From: Gordonia phthalatica
GTDB lineage: Bacteria > Actinomycetota > Actinomycetes > Mycobacteriales > Mycobacteriaceae
Direction of reading: 5' to 3'
Assembly: GCF_001305675.1 (NCBI RefSeq)
Contig: NZ_CP011853.1
Location: 186,001-250,000 of the forward strand
Length of the DNA stretch: 64,000 nt
Translations under genes and position numbers: made by a program
In this document: positions 1-17,659 of the stretch, piece by piece
Numbering within the stretch: the first letter of the stretch is position 1
How the letters are laid out: each line of letters starts with the position of its first letter
Notes under the pieces: generated by a model
What the model was told of the DNA's origin: nothing
The model's input: only the letters and a program-made list of their open reading frames with translations
The model's database searches: none

Positions 1-688
1 CGTCGATGAGCGGGTCGCGGACACCGCTCGCCTCGAGCTGTCGGGCGAGTTCGAACGACGGATCGTACAGCGGGGAGAACAGCATCATCGCGCGCGGCTG
101 CGGCACCCCGTCGAGGTGATTCGACGCGATCAGGTCAAGCGCCAGGTGCCCGCCGGCGGAATCGCCCGCGACGACGATCTGCTTCGCGTCGAAGCCCTGC
201 CGAAGCAGCCAGCGGTAACCGCGGATGGCGTCGTCGCCCGCGGCGGGCCACCGGTGCTCGGGGCCCATCCGGTAGTCGAGACTGAACGCGCCGATCCCGG
301 AACGATGCGTCAACCTGGACACCAGGCCTCGGTGGGTGCGCGGTGAGCAGATCACGTAGCCGCTGCCGTGCAGGTAGTACAGAATCGGTCGCCCGGACGC
401 TGGATCGGGGACGCTGTCACCGCCGCCGCGCTCGTGGAGCCATTCGCCGCGCACCTGGCCGCCGCCGGTGTGCTCGTGCACCGGTGTGGTCCGGGTGTCC
501 TTGGGGACTGGACTGAGCAACGACAGCCCGCGGTTCACACCGGGGCGAGCGGCCGACAGCAGCACCGGGCTCAACGCCGCACCGCGTCCGGCGACGGCCA
601 TCAGCGGCCTCGACGCGACGGTCGTCTTCGAGAACGCGCGTGCACGGAACGAAACACGAGACGCGACCGGCTGTGACGTGGAATACAC
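1..688 (-). CDS. Alpha/beta hydrolase, hormone-sensitive-lipase type (3' end outside window)
   Basis: The minus strand reads open from GTG 688 to the window edge (229 codons). The translation shows the signatures of HSL-type carboxylesterases/lipases: an oxyanion-hole HGSGY at residues 107-111, a DYRMGPEHRWPAA segment at 138-150 and the nucleophile elbow GDSAGG at 175-180, with Ser177 as predicted nucleophile. The catalytic Asp and His would lie beyond the window. No signal peptide is evident, so it is probably a cytoplasmic or membrane-associated esterase; the substrate cannot be told. The GTG start is supported by TACAGT at 695-700, exactly six bases upstream, the pattern of a leaderless promoter; ATG 601 is a possible alternative. 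It is divergent from gltB. Confidence 0.85.
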   Translation of the reverse strand, partial: MYSTSQPVASRVSFRARAFSKTTVASRPLMAVAGRGAALSPVLLSAARPGVNRGLSLLSPVPKDTRTTPVHEHTGGGQVRGEWLHERGGGDSVPDPASGRPILYYLHGSGYVICSPRTHRGLVSRLTHRSGIGAFSLDYRMGPEHRWPAAGDDAIRGYRWLLRQGFDAKQIVVAGDSAGGHLALDLIASNHLDGVPQPRAMMLFSPLYDPSFELARQLEASGVRDPLID

Positions 689-755
689 AATGAGACTGTA
701 TCTTCTTTTTGCCTCATCGCTGGGGAAGTGGAATACTGACATCACTGCGCTCTGT

Positions 756-771
756 GTTTCGCCGGTGTTTC
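756..771 (-). promoter_or_regulatory. Possible GlnR-type site upstream of gltB
   Basis: On the minus strand two GAAAC pentamers are separated by exactly six bases (GTTTC at 756-760 and 767-771 on the plus strand). The actinobacterial nitrogen regulator GlnR binds GTnAC-n6-GAAAC type sites, so this is a candidate operator for the glutamate synthase operon that begins at 900. The first half-site is imperfect and the distance to the gltB start is about 130 bases. The gene-free stretch 689-899 shows no other clear signal. Confidence 0.3.
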
Positions 772-899
772 CCTCCGGTTGCAGAGCGGGCCAGCAATGA
801 AGCTGATTCCCCGGGCGGTGCGATCATCCGCGCCGACATCTACCGGGACTCTCCAGTACGTAGTTAGTGCGCAGCGTGGCGTACGGAGTAGGCAGATTC

Positions 900-5499
<4,600 letters not shown>

Positions 5500-5507
<8 letters not shown>

Positions 5508-6954
5508 TCCGAGAGGTTTTCTCAAGCACACCGAGCGGGAGACGCCGGTCCGGCGTCCCGTCGACCTGCGGTTGATGGACTGGAAAGAGGTCTACACCGA
5601 GTTCGACAAGGACACCCTGCGCACGCAGGCGAGCCGCTGCATGGACTGCGGCATCCCGTTCTGTCACAACGGCTGCCCACTCGGCAACCTGGTTCCCGAG
5701 TGGAACGACCTGGTCTACAAGGACCAGTGGTCCGAGGGCATGGACCGGCTGCACGCCACCAACAACTTCCCGGAGTTCACCGGGCGGCTGTGCCCCGCGC
5801 CGTGCGAGGCGTCGTGCGTGCTCGGCATCAACCAGCCCGCGGTCACCATCAAGCAGGTGGAGCGCGAGCTGATCGAGAAGGCGTGGGACGACGACGATGT
5901 CGCGCCGATCCTGCCGACTCACAAGACGGGCAAGAAGGTCGCGGTCGTGGGCTCCGGTCCGGCCGGGCTCGCCGCCGCACAGCAGTTGACGCGTGCCGGC
6001 CACGACGTCGTCGTCCTGGAGCGTGCGGATCGGATCGGCGGTCTCCTCCGCTACGGCATCCCCGAGTTCAAGATGGAGAAGCGGATCATCGACCGTCGTC
6101 TGGAGCAGATGACGGCCGAGGGGACCGTCTTCCAGACCGGCGTCAACGTCGGCGTCGACATCACCGTGGAGCAGCTCCGCAGCGACTACGACGCCGTCAT
6201 CCTGGCGAACGGCTCCACCATCGGGCGCGACCTGCCGATCCCGGGTCGCGAGCTCGACGGGATCCACCAGGCGATGGAGTACCTGCCGCAGTCGAACCGC
6301 GTGCAGCACGGCGACGTGGTCGACGGGCAGATCACCGCGGAGGGCAAGCACGTCGTCATCATCGGCGGCGGCGACACCGGTGCCGACTGCCTCGGCACCG
6401 CTCTCCGTCAGGGCGCCGCGAAGGTGCACCAGTTCGAGATCATGCCGAAGCCGCCCATCGAGAGGGCCGAGTCCACGCCGTGGCCGACGTACCCGCTGAT
6501 GTTCCGCGTCTCCTCGGCACACGAGGAGGGCGGTGAGCGCGTCTACAGCGTGAACACCGAGTCCTTCGTCGGCGAGAACGGCACCGTGACCGCGCTGAAG
6601 GCGCACGAGGTGAAGATGGTGAACGGGCGCTTCCAGAAGGTCGAGGGCTCGGACTACGAGTTGAAGGCCGACCTGGTCCTGCTCGCGATGGGCTTCGTCG
6701 GCCCGGAGCGCGGCGACCTGCTCGACAAGCTGGGCGTCACCTACAACGAGCGCGGCAACATCGCCCGGGGCGACGACTTCGGCGCCACCGGTCTGCCCGG
6801 CGTCTTCGTCGCAGGCGACTGCGGTCGCGGTCAGTCGCTGATCGTGTGGGCCATCGCGGAGGGTCGTAGCGCCGCTGCCGGCGCCGACGCCTACCTGATG
6901 GGCTCGTCGCAACTGCCGTCGCCGATCACGCCGACGCTGGTCGCTCAGCGGTAG
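5500..6954 (+). CDS. gltD: Glutamate synthase small subunit (beta)
   Basis: This 484-residue NAD(P)H-dependent flavoprotein feeds electrons to GltB. The N-terminal region carries two cysteine clusters for [4Fe-4S] centres: C47, C50, C55, C59 and C98, C102, C106. An FAD-binding GSGPAGLAAA motif lies near 151-160, and a second nucleotide-binding motif, GGGDTGAD, sits in the NAD(P)H domain. Length and order match the family. The GTG start lies inside the end of gltB, as usual for this two-gene operon. A strong hairpin follows at 7000-7061. Confidence 0.97.
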
Positions 6955-6999
6955 GGGCCTCCTCGCTGGTTGAGCCTGACGAACGTAGTGAGGAAGTGT

Positions 7000-7061
7000 C
7001 GAAACCCCGCGACAGCACGCCGGAACAATGAGGTTCCGGACGTGTTGTCGCGGGGTTTTCG
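7000..7061 (+). terminator. Hairpin terminator after gltBD
   Basis: A long inverted repeat pairs 7000-7019 with 7041-7061 (CGAAACCCCGCGACA against TGTTGTCGCGGGGTTTTCG, one bulge or mismatch), with a nested inner stem CCGGAAC (7020-7026) / GTTCCGG (7033-7039). The right arm ends GGGGTTTTCG. It ends the glutamate synthase operon and insulates the rRNA promoter. Just upstream, 6961-6999 holds a copy of the CTCACTACGTTCG intergenic repeat (reverse orientation). Confidence 0.8.
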
Positions 7062-7220
7062 TCATCGTCACCGACCCGTCATCGAGGTCCGATCGGAACA
7101 GTGACCACGGACACGCTCCCACGATTTGGAGTTTCGACCTCCGAGGGGGCTTAATAGTTAGGCACTCGCACCCAGTCGGGACCGCGGCCAAGCAAAACCT
7201 TCCCACCCGGAAGACAGAGT

Positions 7221-7249
7221 TTGCGCCAAGCCCGCCGGTGCAGTAAGCT
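7221..7249 (+). promoter_or_regulatory. rRNA operon promoter
   Basis: TTGCGC at 7221-7226 and TAAGCT at 7244-7249 are separated by 17 bases, a good sigma-70-type promoter placed about 105 bases before mature 16S RNA; transcription would start near 7256. The leader that follows (to 7353) is AT-rich for this genome. It contains CTTTGTGTT (near 7324-7332), which can pair with AACACAAG after 16S and may form part of the 16S processing stem. A further TA-rich patch at 7150-7160 could belong to a second, weaker promoter. Confidence 0.6.
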
Positions 7250-7353
7250 GGAAAGGTCGCCTCGGACACGAGGTAGACGCCATAAAACTACAGATGTTCA
7301 TTTGGTCAGGTTCTATTTTTCTGGCTTTGTGTTGAAACTTTTGTTTCTGCATT

Positions 7354-12387
<5,034 letters not shown>

Positions 12388-12454
12388 AACAACACTCACC
12401 ACCATTTTTCAAGGATTGGTGAGTCGGAGTTGACGACGCACAATCATAGGTTCG

Positions 12455-12483
12455 CGCATCCACTATGTACTTCTGAAACAACA
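12455..12483 (+). other. 3' arm of the 23S rRNA processing stem
   Basis: This 29-base segment of the 23S-5S spacer is complementary to 9051-9079 in the 16S-23S spacer, with only one mismatch and one wobble pair. It closes the pre-23S stem. The surrounding 23S-5S spacer (12388-12523) shows no gene. Confidence 0.85.
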
Positions 12484-12523
12484 CACCAACCCCCGTGTGG
12501 GGTTGGGTGGATAGTTTCATAGA

Positions 12524-12642
12524 GTTACGGCGGCTATAGCGGTGGGGAAACGCCCGGTCCCATTCCGAACCCGGAAGCTAAGCCCACCTGCGCCGATGGT
12601 ACTGCACTGTAATGGGTGTGGGAGAGTAGGACACCGCCGAAC
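12524..12642 (+). rRNA. rrf: 5S ribosomal RNA
   Basis: The sequence shows the typical 5S core: GTTACGGCGGCTATAGCGG at the 5' end, AAACGCCCGGTCCCATTCCG, AACCCGGAAGCTAAG, and the complementary 3' end ACACCGCCGAAC. Length is about 119 bases, as expected. It is the last gene of the rRNA operon. Confidence 0.95.
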
Positions 12643-12650
12643 ACAATTTC

Positions 12651-12690
12651 AGGAAAGCCCCTGACCACGACGTTGGTCAGGGGCTTTCCT
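12651..12690 (+). terminator. rRNA operon terminator
   Basis: A perfect 17-bp inverted repeat (AGGAAAGCCCCTGACCA at 12651-12667 and its complement at 12674-12690) encloses a six-base loop, starting eight bases after 5S. The right arm ends GGGGCTTTCCT. It is symmetrical, so it could act on both strands. Confidence 0.9.
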
Positions 12691-12726
12691 CATGTTCGGG
12701 GTGTGGTTGCGTCCCTGCGTGCGGCG

Positions 12727-12812
12727 GTCTCGATACTCGACGTCGCTCACTACGTTCGCGTCGGCGAACTCGACCAACCTGCGTAGCAGTGGTCTCGATA
12801 CTCGACGACCCT
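12727..12812. repeat. Degenerate intergenic repeat (GGTCTCGATACTCGACG type)
   Basis: GTCTCGATACTCGACG occurs twice here, at about 12728 and 12793, and CGCTCACTACGTTCG (12745-12759) matches the reverse complement of a block at 6979-6993. These are pieces of a repeat family scattered between genes in this window. The rest of the gene-free stretch 12691-12983 holds no other recognisable gene; GCTAAC occurs twice near 12892-12906 and an AT-rich patch near 12930 may be the promoter of the small ORF that follows. Confidence 0.55.
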
Positions 12813-12983
12813 GGGTAAGGTCCCTGCCTGCGCCGCGAAGCGGGCAATCGGGCCGGCGGGCGACGCATGAATGTGAAACCGGACTCTTTCGCTAACTATT
12901 GCTAACACTTACGCGTGACGCGACGACACAATAGATAAGGACAGAGCCTGGGGGGTCAGGCTACAGCGGGGAAGGAACAGGAA

Positions 12984-13133
12984 ATGTCGACCAGCCGTCA
13001 GCGTCGGAAGCCGTCGAGGCACACGATCACACGAGTCCTCAACGGATGGCGCCGCGCGCCGCGTGCCCTTGCTGAGCAGCGGGAACGACTCGTCACCCAG
13101 CAGGAGCTCAGCGAGCTGCGACTCGCACGCTGA
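12984..13133 (+). CDS. Small basic protein, 49 residues, unknown function
   Basis: ATG 12984 follows GGAAGGAACAGGAA, a strong ribosome-binding site, and opens a 49-codon frame rich in Arg and Lys (it starts MSTSRQRRKPSRHTITRV). The composition and the possible amphipathic helix near the C-terminus (EQRERLVTQQELSELRLAR) would suit nucleic-acid or membrane-surface binding, but no family is recognised. Its last 26 bases overlap the convergent S4-domain gene. I judge it real mainly from the ribosome-binding site and its isolated position after the rRNA terminator. Confidence 0.5.
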   Translation: MSTSRQRRKPSRHTITRVLNGWRRAPRALAEQRERLVTQQELSELRLAR

Positions 13134-13320
13134 CCCCGCCCAGCTCGACGACGTCACCGTCGTGGAGCTGACGTCCGCGGCGGGTCTCGACCTCGTCGTT
13201 CACCGACACCATCTCGTCGGCGATCACCGCCTTGGCATCGGCGCCTGACTCGATCAGGTTGGCCAGCTTCAAGAACTGGCCGAGACGGATGCTCTGGTCT
13301 CTGATCTCAATGTCGTCCAC
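13108..13320 (-). CDS. S4-domain RNA-binding protein
   Basis: The 70-residue product is essentially one S4 domain, the small RNA-binding fold found in ribosomal protein S4, pseudouridine synthases and YbcJ/YaaA-like proteins. The pattern IRLGQFLKLANLIESGADAK followed by VSVNDEVETRRGRQL is diagnostic. I place the start at GTG 13320, as in relatives beginning with DD-I-IRD, because upstream in-frame sequence is not conserved-looking; a GAGGGGGAC lies somewhat far upstream. The gene is divergent from lysX (59 bases apart) and converges with the small basic ORF, overlapping it by 26 bases. The RNA target is unknown. Confidence 0.85.
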   Translation of the reverse strand: MDDIEIRDQSIRLGQFLKLANLIESGADAKAVIADEMVSVNDEVETRRGRQLHDGDVVELGGVSVRVAAR

Positions 13321-13379
13321 GGCTTCATTGTGCCGTCCCCCTCGATGCGCTCCGTGTCGGGTGGGGATATTTTGTGTAG

Positions 13380-16300
13380 ATGACAGCACCGGAGACCGGC
13401 AACCCCGATCCGACGTCGACCGATCCGATCCGGGACAGCGCACGACGGACCACGGCCAACCGGCGTTCGACGGCGACCATTCGACGGATATCGAATCCGA
13501 GCGGGCTGGGCCGTCGGGTCCCGCGGATCGCAGGCACGATCGTCGGGCTGCTCGCGACCATCTCCCTGCTGTCCAGCCTGTTTCCGCCGTTCCGGCACCT
13601 CATCCGTGTCCCGCGGACCTTCGTCGACGACTACCTGTTCCCGATGCCGAGTACCAGCCTGGCCTGGACCGTGGTCCTCGGTCTGCTGGCGGTCTCCCTC
13701 TCCATGCGGAAGAGGGTGGCGTGGTGGATCACCGTCGCCTACCTTGCGCTGTATCTGGTGCTCAACCTCCTGGTGGTGCTGGTGGCGGCATCGGACCCCG
13801 GCTGGATCGACGACTGGTGGGCCTCCGTGGTGGGGCTCGCCGTCAATATCGCGATGCTGGTGATCCTGATCGTCAGCTACCGGCAGTTCAACACCCGCGT
13901 CCGGAGGGGTGCGCTCCTCTCCTCCCTGGCGGTCCTCCTGGGCGGGCTCGCCGCCGGCGTCCTGGCCGGGTGGGGCCTGGTGGCGTTGGTCCCCGGGTCC
14001 CTGCAGCCGCATGAACGACTGCCGTACGCGTTCAACCACGTCGTCGCCTTCGCGATCATCGACGTGAAGCCCTTCGCGGCTCACCACGCGCCGTGGGTGA
14101 TCAGTTGGTTGCTCGGCCTGTTCGGCGCGCTGGCGTTGATCGCCGCGGCGGTGGTCCTCCTGCGCTCGCAACGCCTCGCCTCATTGATGACGATGGACGA
14201 CGAGCGGGTGGTGCGCGCCCTGCTCGACACCTACGGTGAGGAAGACTCTCTCGGCTACTTCTCCACCCGTCGAGACAAGGCGGTCGTCTTCTCGCCCGAT
14301 GCACGCGCCGCTATCACCTACCGCGTCGAGATGTCGACGGCCGTGGCCGGCGGTGACCCGATCGGCGACCCCGACTCGTGGTCGGAAGCGATCGCCGAGT
14401 TCGTCGCCGTCTGCGAGACGTACGGCTGGCACCCGGCCGTCCTCGGCACGAGCACGCAGGGAGCCGAAGTGCTCGCGGCGGCGGGCTTCAAAGCGATCAA
14501 CCTGGGTGACGAGGCGATCCTGGATGCGGCGGGCTTCAGTCTGTCGGGCTCGGCGATGAAGGGCGTCCGGGGCTCGGTGTCCCGCGTCAAACGGCTCGGG
14601 GTGACGGTCCGGATGCGTCGCATGAGTGAACTGCCGTGGGACGAGGTCGAGGGAGTGGTGTCTCGCGCCGACGCGTGGCGCGACACGAAGGAGGAGCGCG
14701 GATTCGCGATGGCTCTCGGTCGTGTCGGTGACCCTGAGGACGGCGATTGCCTGCTCGTGGAGGCCGTCGAGAACGAGGGCTCCGACGACGAGAAGGTGAT
14801 CGGCATGCTCTCCTTCGTCCCCTGGGGGCGGAGCGGCGTGTCGCTCGACTTAATGCGGCGAGACCGCAAGGGACCCAACGGAATCGTCGAGACCATGGTG
14901 TCCGAGCTGGCGCGCAATGCAGAGAGCGTGGGCGTCACCAGGATCTCGTTGAACTTCGCGACCTTCCGCGACGTCTTCGAGCAGGGGCCTCAGGTCGGCG
15001 CGCGACCGGTGATGCGACTGGTCTACTCGGTCCTGACCTTCCTCTCGAAGTTCTTCCAGATGGAGTCCCTCTACAAGTCGAACGCCAAGTACCAGCCGTC
15101 GTGGAAGCCGCGCTACATCTGCTACGAGGACGCCGGCGTGATTCCGCGCGTCGCCCTCGCAGCCATGATCGCCGAGGGCTTCGTTCAACTCCCGGGCAAG
15201 CACTGGCGCGACAAGCACTACAAGACGGGGACGTCCGCGATCCCGGAGGGCATCGACGTCGACGCGCTGATCGCCGAACTCGAGGCACAGGTGCGTAGCC
15301 GGACGCACCCCGTCGCTCGCCGACCGGAACAGGTGCGGGTGCGCCTGGACAAGCTCGACCGTCTGCGGGACGACGGCGTCGACGCCTACCCGGTGGCGCA
15401 CCCGCCGTCGCACACGGTGGCGCAGGCCGCAGCGGCCGACCAGGGAACGACCGTCCGGATCGCCGGTCGAGTGACCCGCGAGCGGGACTTCGGCAAGGTC
15501 ACCTTCGTCGACCTGCACGACCAGAGCGGTGAGATCCAGGTCCTTGTCGAACGCGATGCGGTGACCGGCCAACCTCTCGACTTCGCATCGACCATCGACC
15601 TCGGTGATCTCATCGAAGTCACCGGCACCGTCGGAACCAGCCGCAAGGGTGAGCTCTCGATCCTGGCCACGGACTGGCGGCTCAACGGCAAGTGCCTGCA
15701 CCCGTTGCCCGACAAGTGGAGCGGCCTCACCGATCCCGAGGCCCGCGTGCGCCAGCGGTACCTGGACCTCGCGGTCAATGCCGAGAGCCGCAGACTGCTC
15801 GTCACCCGCAGCGTGGTCGTCCGGGCCCTCCGCGACCATCTCGCCGGACAGGGCTTCCTGGAGGTGGAGACACCGATCCTGCAGCAGGTCCACGGCGGCG
15901 CCAACGCGACCCCGTTCCGAACCCACATCAACGCCTACAACCTGGACCTGTACCTGCGGATCGCCCCCGAGTTGTACCTGAAGCGGTTGTGCGTCGGCGG
16001 CATCGAGAAGGTCTTCGAGATGGGCCGCAACTTCCGCAACGAGGGCGTCGACTTCTCCCACAACCCGGAGTTCACCAGCCTGGAGGCGTACGCGGCGCAC
16101 CACGACTACGAGACGATGATGGTCCTGACCCGCGAGATGATCGTCGCCGCGGCCACGGCAGCCAACGGTCGCGGCGTGATCGAGCGGATCGGCGACGACG
16201 GCACGGTCGAGACCGTCGACATCTCCGGGGAGTGGCCGGTGAAGACCGTGCACGACGCGGTCTCGGAGGCGGCCGGCGTCGCCGTGACCCCGGACTCGAC

Positions 16301-16775
16301 CGTCGACGAACTCCGCGACGTGTGCCGCGGCCTCGACATCGCCTACCGCCCGGACTGGGATGCCGGGCACCTCGTGTTGGAGCTGTACGAGCACCTGGTG
16401 GAGGACCGCACCACGTTCCCGACGTTCTACAAGGACTTCCCGACGTCCACCTCGCCCTTGACGCGCGGGCACCGCAGCGTCGACGGCGTCGCCGAACGCT
16501 GGGACCTGGTCGCCTGGGGTGTGGAACTCGGCACCGCTTACACCGAGTTGACCGATCCGGTGGAGCAGCGCCGGCGTCTCACCGAACAGTCGATCCTCGC
16601 CGCGGGCGGCGACTCCGAGGCCATGGAGCTCGACGAGGACTTCCTCACCGCGCTCGAGTACGCGATGCCCCCGACCGGCGGCCTCGGGCTGGGCGTCGAC
16701 CGGATCGTCATGCTCATCACCGGACAGTCGATCCGCGAGTCGCTGGCGTTCCCGCTGGCAAAGCCCCAGTCGTAA
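13380..16775 (+). CDS. lysX: Bifunctional lysylphosphatidylglycerol synthase / lysyl-tRNA synthetase
   Basis: This 1131-residue protein fuses an MprF-like part to a class II lysyl-tRNA synthetase. The N-terminal ~270 residues hold several membrane helices. Next comes the lysyl-transferase domain (about 270-590), which moves lysine from Lys-tRNA to phosphatidylglycerol. An OB-fold begins near 690, and the synthetase core shows motif 2 (GRNFRNEG, near 880) and motif 3 (GLGLGVDRIVML, near 1105). In M. tuberculosis LysX lysinylates membrane lipid and gives resistance to cationic peptides; the same role is expected here. Length is close to the mycobacterial 1172. It is probably not the only lysyl-tRNA synthetase of the cell, but that is inference. 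Confidence 0.95.
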   Translation: MTAPETGNPDPTSTDPIRDSARRTTANRRSTATIRRISNPSGLGRRVPRIAGTIVGLLATISLLSSLFPPFRHLIRVPRTFVDDYLFPMPSTSLAWTVVLGLLAVSLSMRKRVAWWITVAYLALYLVLNLLVVLVAASDPGWIDDWWASVVGLAVNIAMLVILIVSYRQFNTRVRRGALLSSLAVLLGGLAAGVLAGWGLVALVPGSLQPHERLPYAFNHVVAFAIIDVKPFAAHHAPWVISWLLGLFGALALIAAAVVLLRSQRLASLMTMDDERVVRALLDTYGEEDSLGYFSTRRDKAVVFSPDARAAITYRVEMSTAVAGGDPIGDPDSWSEAIAEFVAVCETYGWHPAVLGTSTQGAEVLAAAGFKAINLGDEAILDAAGFSLSGSAMKGVRGSVSRVKRLGVTVRMRRMSELPWDEVEGVVSRADAWRDTKEERGFAMALGRVGDPEDGDCLLVEAVENEGSDDEKVIGMLSFVPWGRSGVSLDLMRRDRKGPNGIVETMVSELARNAESVGVTRISLNFATFRDVFEQGPQVGARPVMRLVYSVLTFLSKFFQMESLYKSNAKYQPSWKPRYICYEDAGVIPRVALAAMIAEGFVQLPGKHWRDKHYKTGTSAIPEGIDVDALIAELEAQVRSRTHPVARRPEQVRVRLDKLDRLRDDGVDAYPVAHPPSHTVAQAAAADQGTTVRIAGRVTRERDFGKVTFVDLHDQSGEIQVLVERDAVTGQPLDFASTIDLGDLIEVTGTVGTSRKGELSILATDWRLNGKCLHPLPDKWSGLTDPEARVRQRYLDLAVNAESRRLLVTRSVVVRALRDHLAGQGFLEVETPILQQVHGGANATPFRTHINAYNLDLYLRIAPELYLKRLCVGGIEKVFEMGRNFRNEGVDFSHNPEFTSLEAYAAHHDYETMMVLTREMIVAAATAANGRGVIERIGDDGTVETVDISGEWPVKTVHDAVSEAAGVAVTPDSTVDELRDVCRGLDIAYRPDWDAGHLVLELYEHLVEDRTTFPTFYKDFPTSTSPLTRGHRSVDGVAERWDLVAWGVELGTAYTELTDPVEQRRRLTEQSILAAGGDSEAMELDEDFLTALEYAMPPTGGLGLGVDRIVMLITGQSIRESLAFPLAKPQS

Positions 16776-16817
16776 CGCGCAGTCCCGAGCAGTACGTTCA
16801 GGGGACATCGGAGTGGT

Positions 16818-17037
16818 GTGACGACCCCGACCTTCCCTCACGTCGACGTCGTTCGGACCGCCGTGACCTACGACCCGGTGGGTGAAGGTGACGTACCGCG
16901 GTTCGACGACCGTCTACTCCATGCAGGGTGCGAGACTGAAGAATCTGGCGCTGAACTGGATCTCGGGATTCACCAGTGACCGCGCCGACGACTTCATCGG
17001 GTTCGAGGACACGTGGCGGGAGCAGCGTCTGCGTTGA
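16818..17037 (+). pseudogene. Small reading frame split by a one-base frameshift, unknown function
   Basis: From GTG 16818 one frame reads VTTPTFPHVDVVRTAVTYDP with strong third-position GC until about 16880, and a second frame then takes over and reads VKVTYRGSTTVYSMQGARLK onward to TGA 17035-17037. Each half has coding-like codon use only in its own frame. The total length of 220 bases is 73 codons plus one base, as expected for a single-base insertion in a ~72-residue gene. It may be a decayed gene, a sequencing error, or two overlapping small ORFs (the second could start at GTG 16882). No family is recognised. The rest of 16776-17112 holds only the rraA promoter region. Confidence 0.4.
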
Positions 17038-17064
17038 CTGTCGTCGCTCATCGAGGTGTGTGAC

Positions 17065-17104
17065 GTAACCGCTCGTTACATATAGCCGGGGGTCCGCCTA
17101 GACT
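17065..17104 (+). promoter_or_regulatory. rraA promoter with inverted repeat
   Basis: TTACAT at 17076-17081 and TAGACT at 17099-17104 are 17 bases apart and would start transcription at 17111-17113, at the rraA ATG, giving a leaderless message. GTAAC-n5-GTTAC at 17065-17079 is a perfect inverted repeat overlapping the -35 box and could be a repressor site. Confidence 0.5.
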
Positions 17105-17112
17105 TGATGGCC

Positions 17113-17601
17113 ATGAGCACGCTGAACTTCAAGGCCACCGCTGACCTCGTCGACGAGATCGGCCCCGACGTCCGAAGCTGCGACACGCAGTTCACCCAGT
17201 ACGGCGGCAATCGGGAGTTCGCAGGCACGGTCACCACCGTCCGCTGCTTCCAGGACAACGCGCTGCTCAAGTCGATCCTCGGGGAGCAGAACCCCGGCGG
17301 CGTGCTCGTGATCGACGGTGACGCCTCGGTGCACACCGCGCTCGTCGGCGACGTCATCGCCGAGCTCGCCCGCTCCAACGGCTGGGTCGGCATCATCGCC
17401 AACGGCGCCATCCGCGACGCGAAGATGATCGGTGGCATGGCCATCGGCGTCAAGGCGCTCGGTACCAACCCGCGCAAATCCACCAAGACCGCCGCAGGCG
17501 AACGCGACGTCCCGGTGACTCTCGGAGGCGTCACCTTCAATCCCGGCGACGCCGTCTACTCGGACGACGACGGCATCGTCCTCGTCGCACCCGCCGACTG
17601 A
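17113..17601 (+). CDS. rraA: RraA family protein
   Basis: The 162-residue product closely matches the actinobacterial RraA family (M. tuberculosis Rv3853), with the conserved CFQDNALLKS, GGVLVIDGD, GDVIAELARSNGW, GALG-like KALGTNPRKS and GERDVPVTLGGVTFNPGD segments. Members are trimeric rings; some bind and inhibit RNase E, others act as metal-dependent 4-hydroxy-4-methyl-2-oxoglutarate aldolases. The older name MenG (menaquinone methyltransferase) is a misannotation. ATG 17113 is chosen because the promoter at 17076-17104 starts transcription there; ATG 17107 is possible. Confidence 0.93.
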   Translation: MSTLNFKATADLVDEIGPDVRSCDTQFTQYGGNREFAGTVTTVRCFQDNALLKSILGEQNPGGVLVIDGDASVHTALVGDVIAELARSNGWVGIIANGAIRDAKMIGGMAIGVKALGTNPRKSTKTAAGERDVPVTLGGVTFNPGDAVYSDDDGIVLVAPAD

Positions 17602-17659
17602 CGCGCTCGCCCCGATCGCAGACCAGAACAGCGTCGACCAGAACCACCCAGGAGCATTC

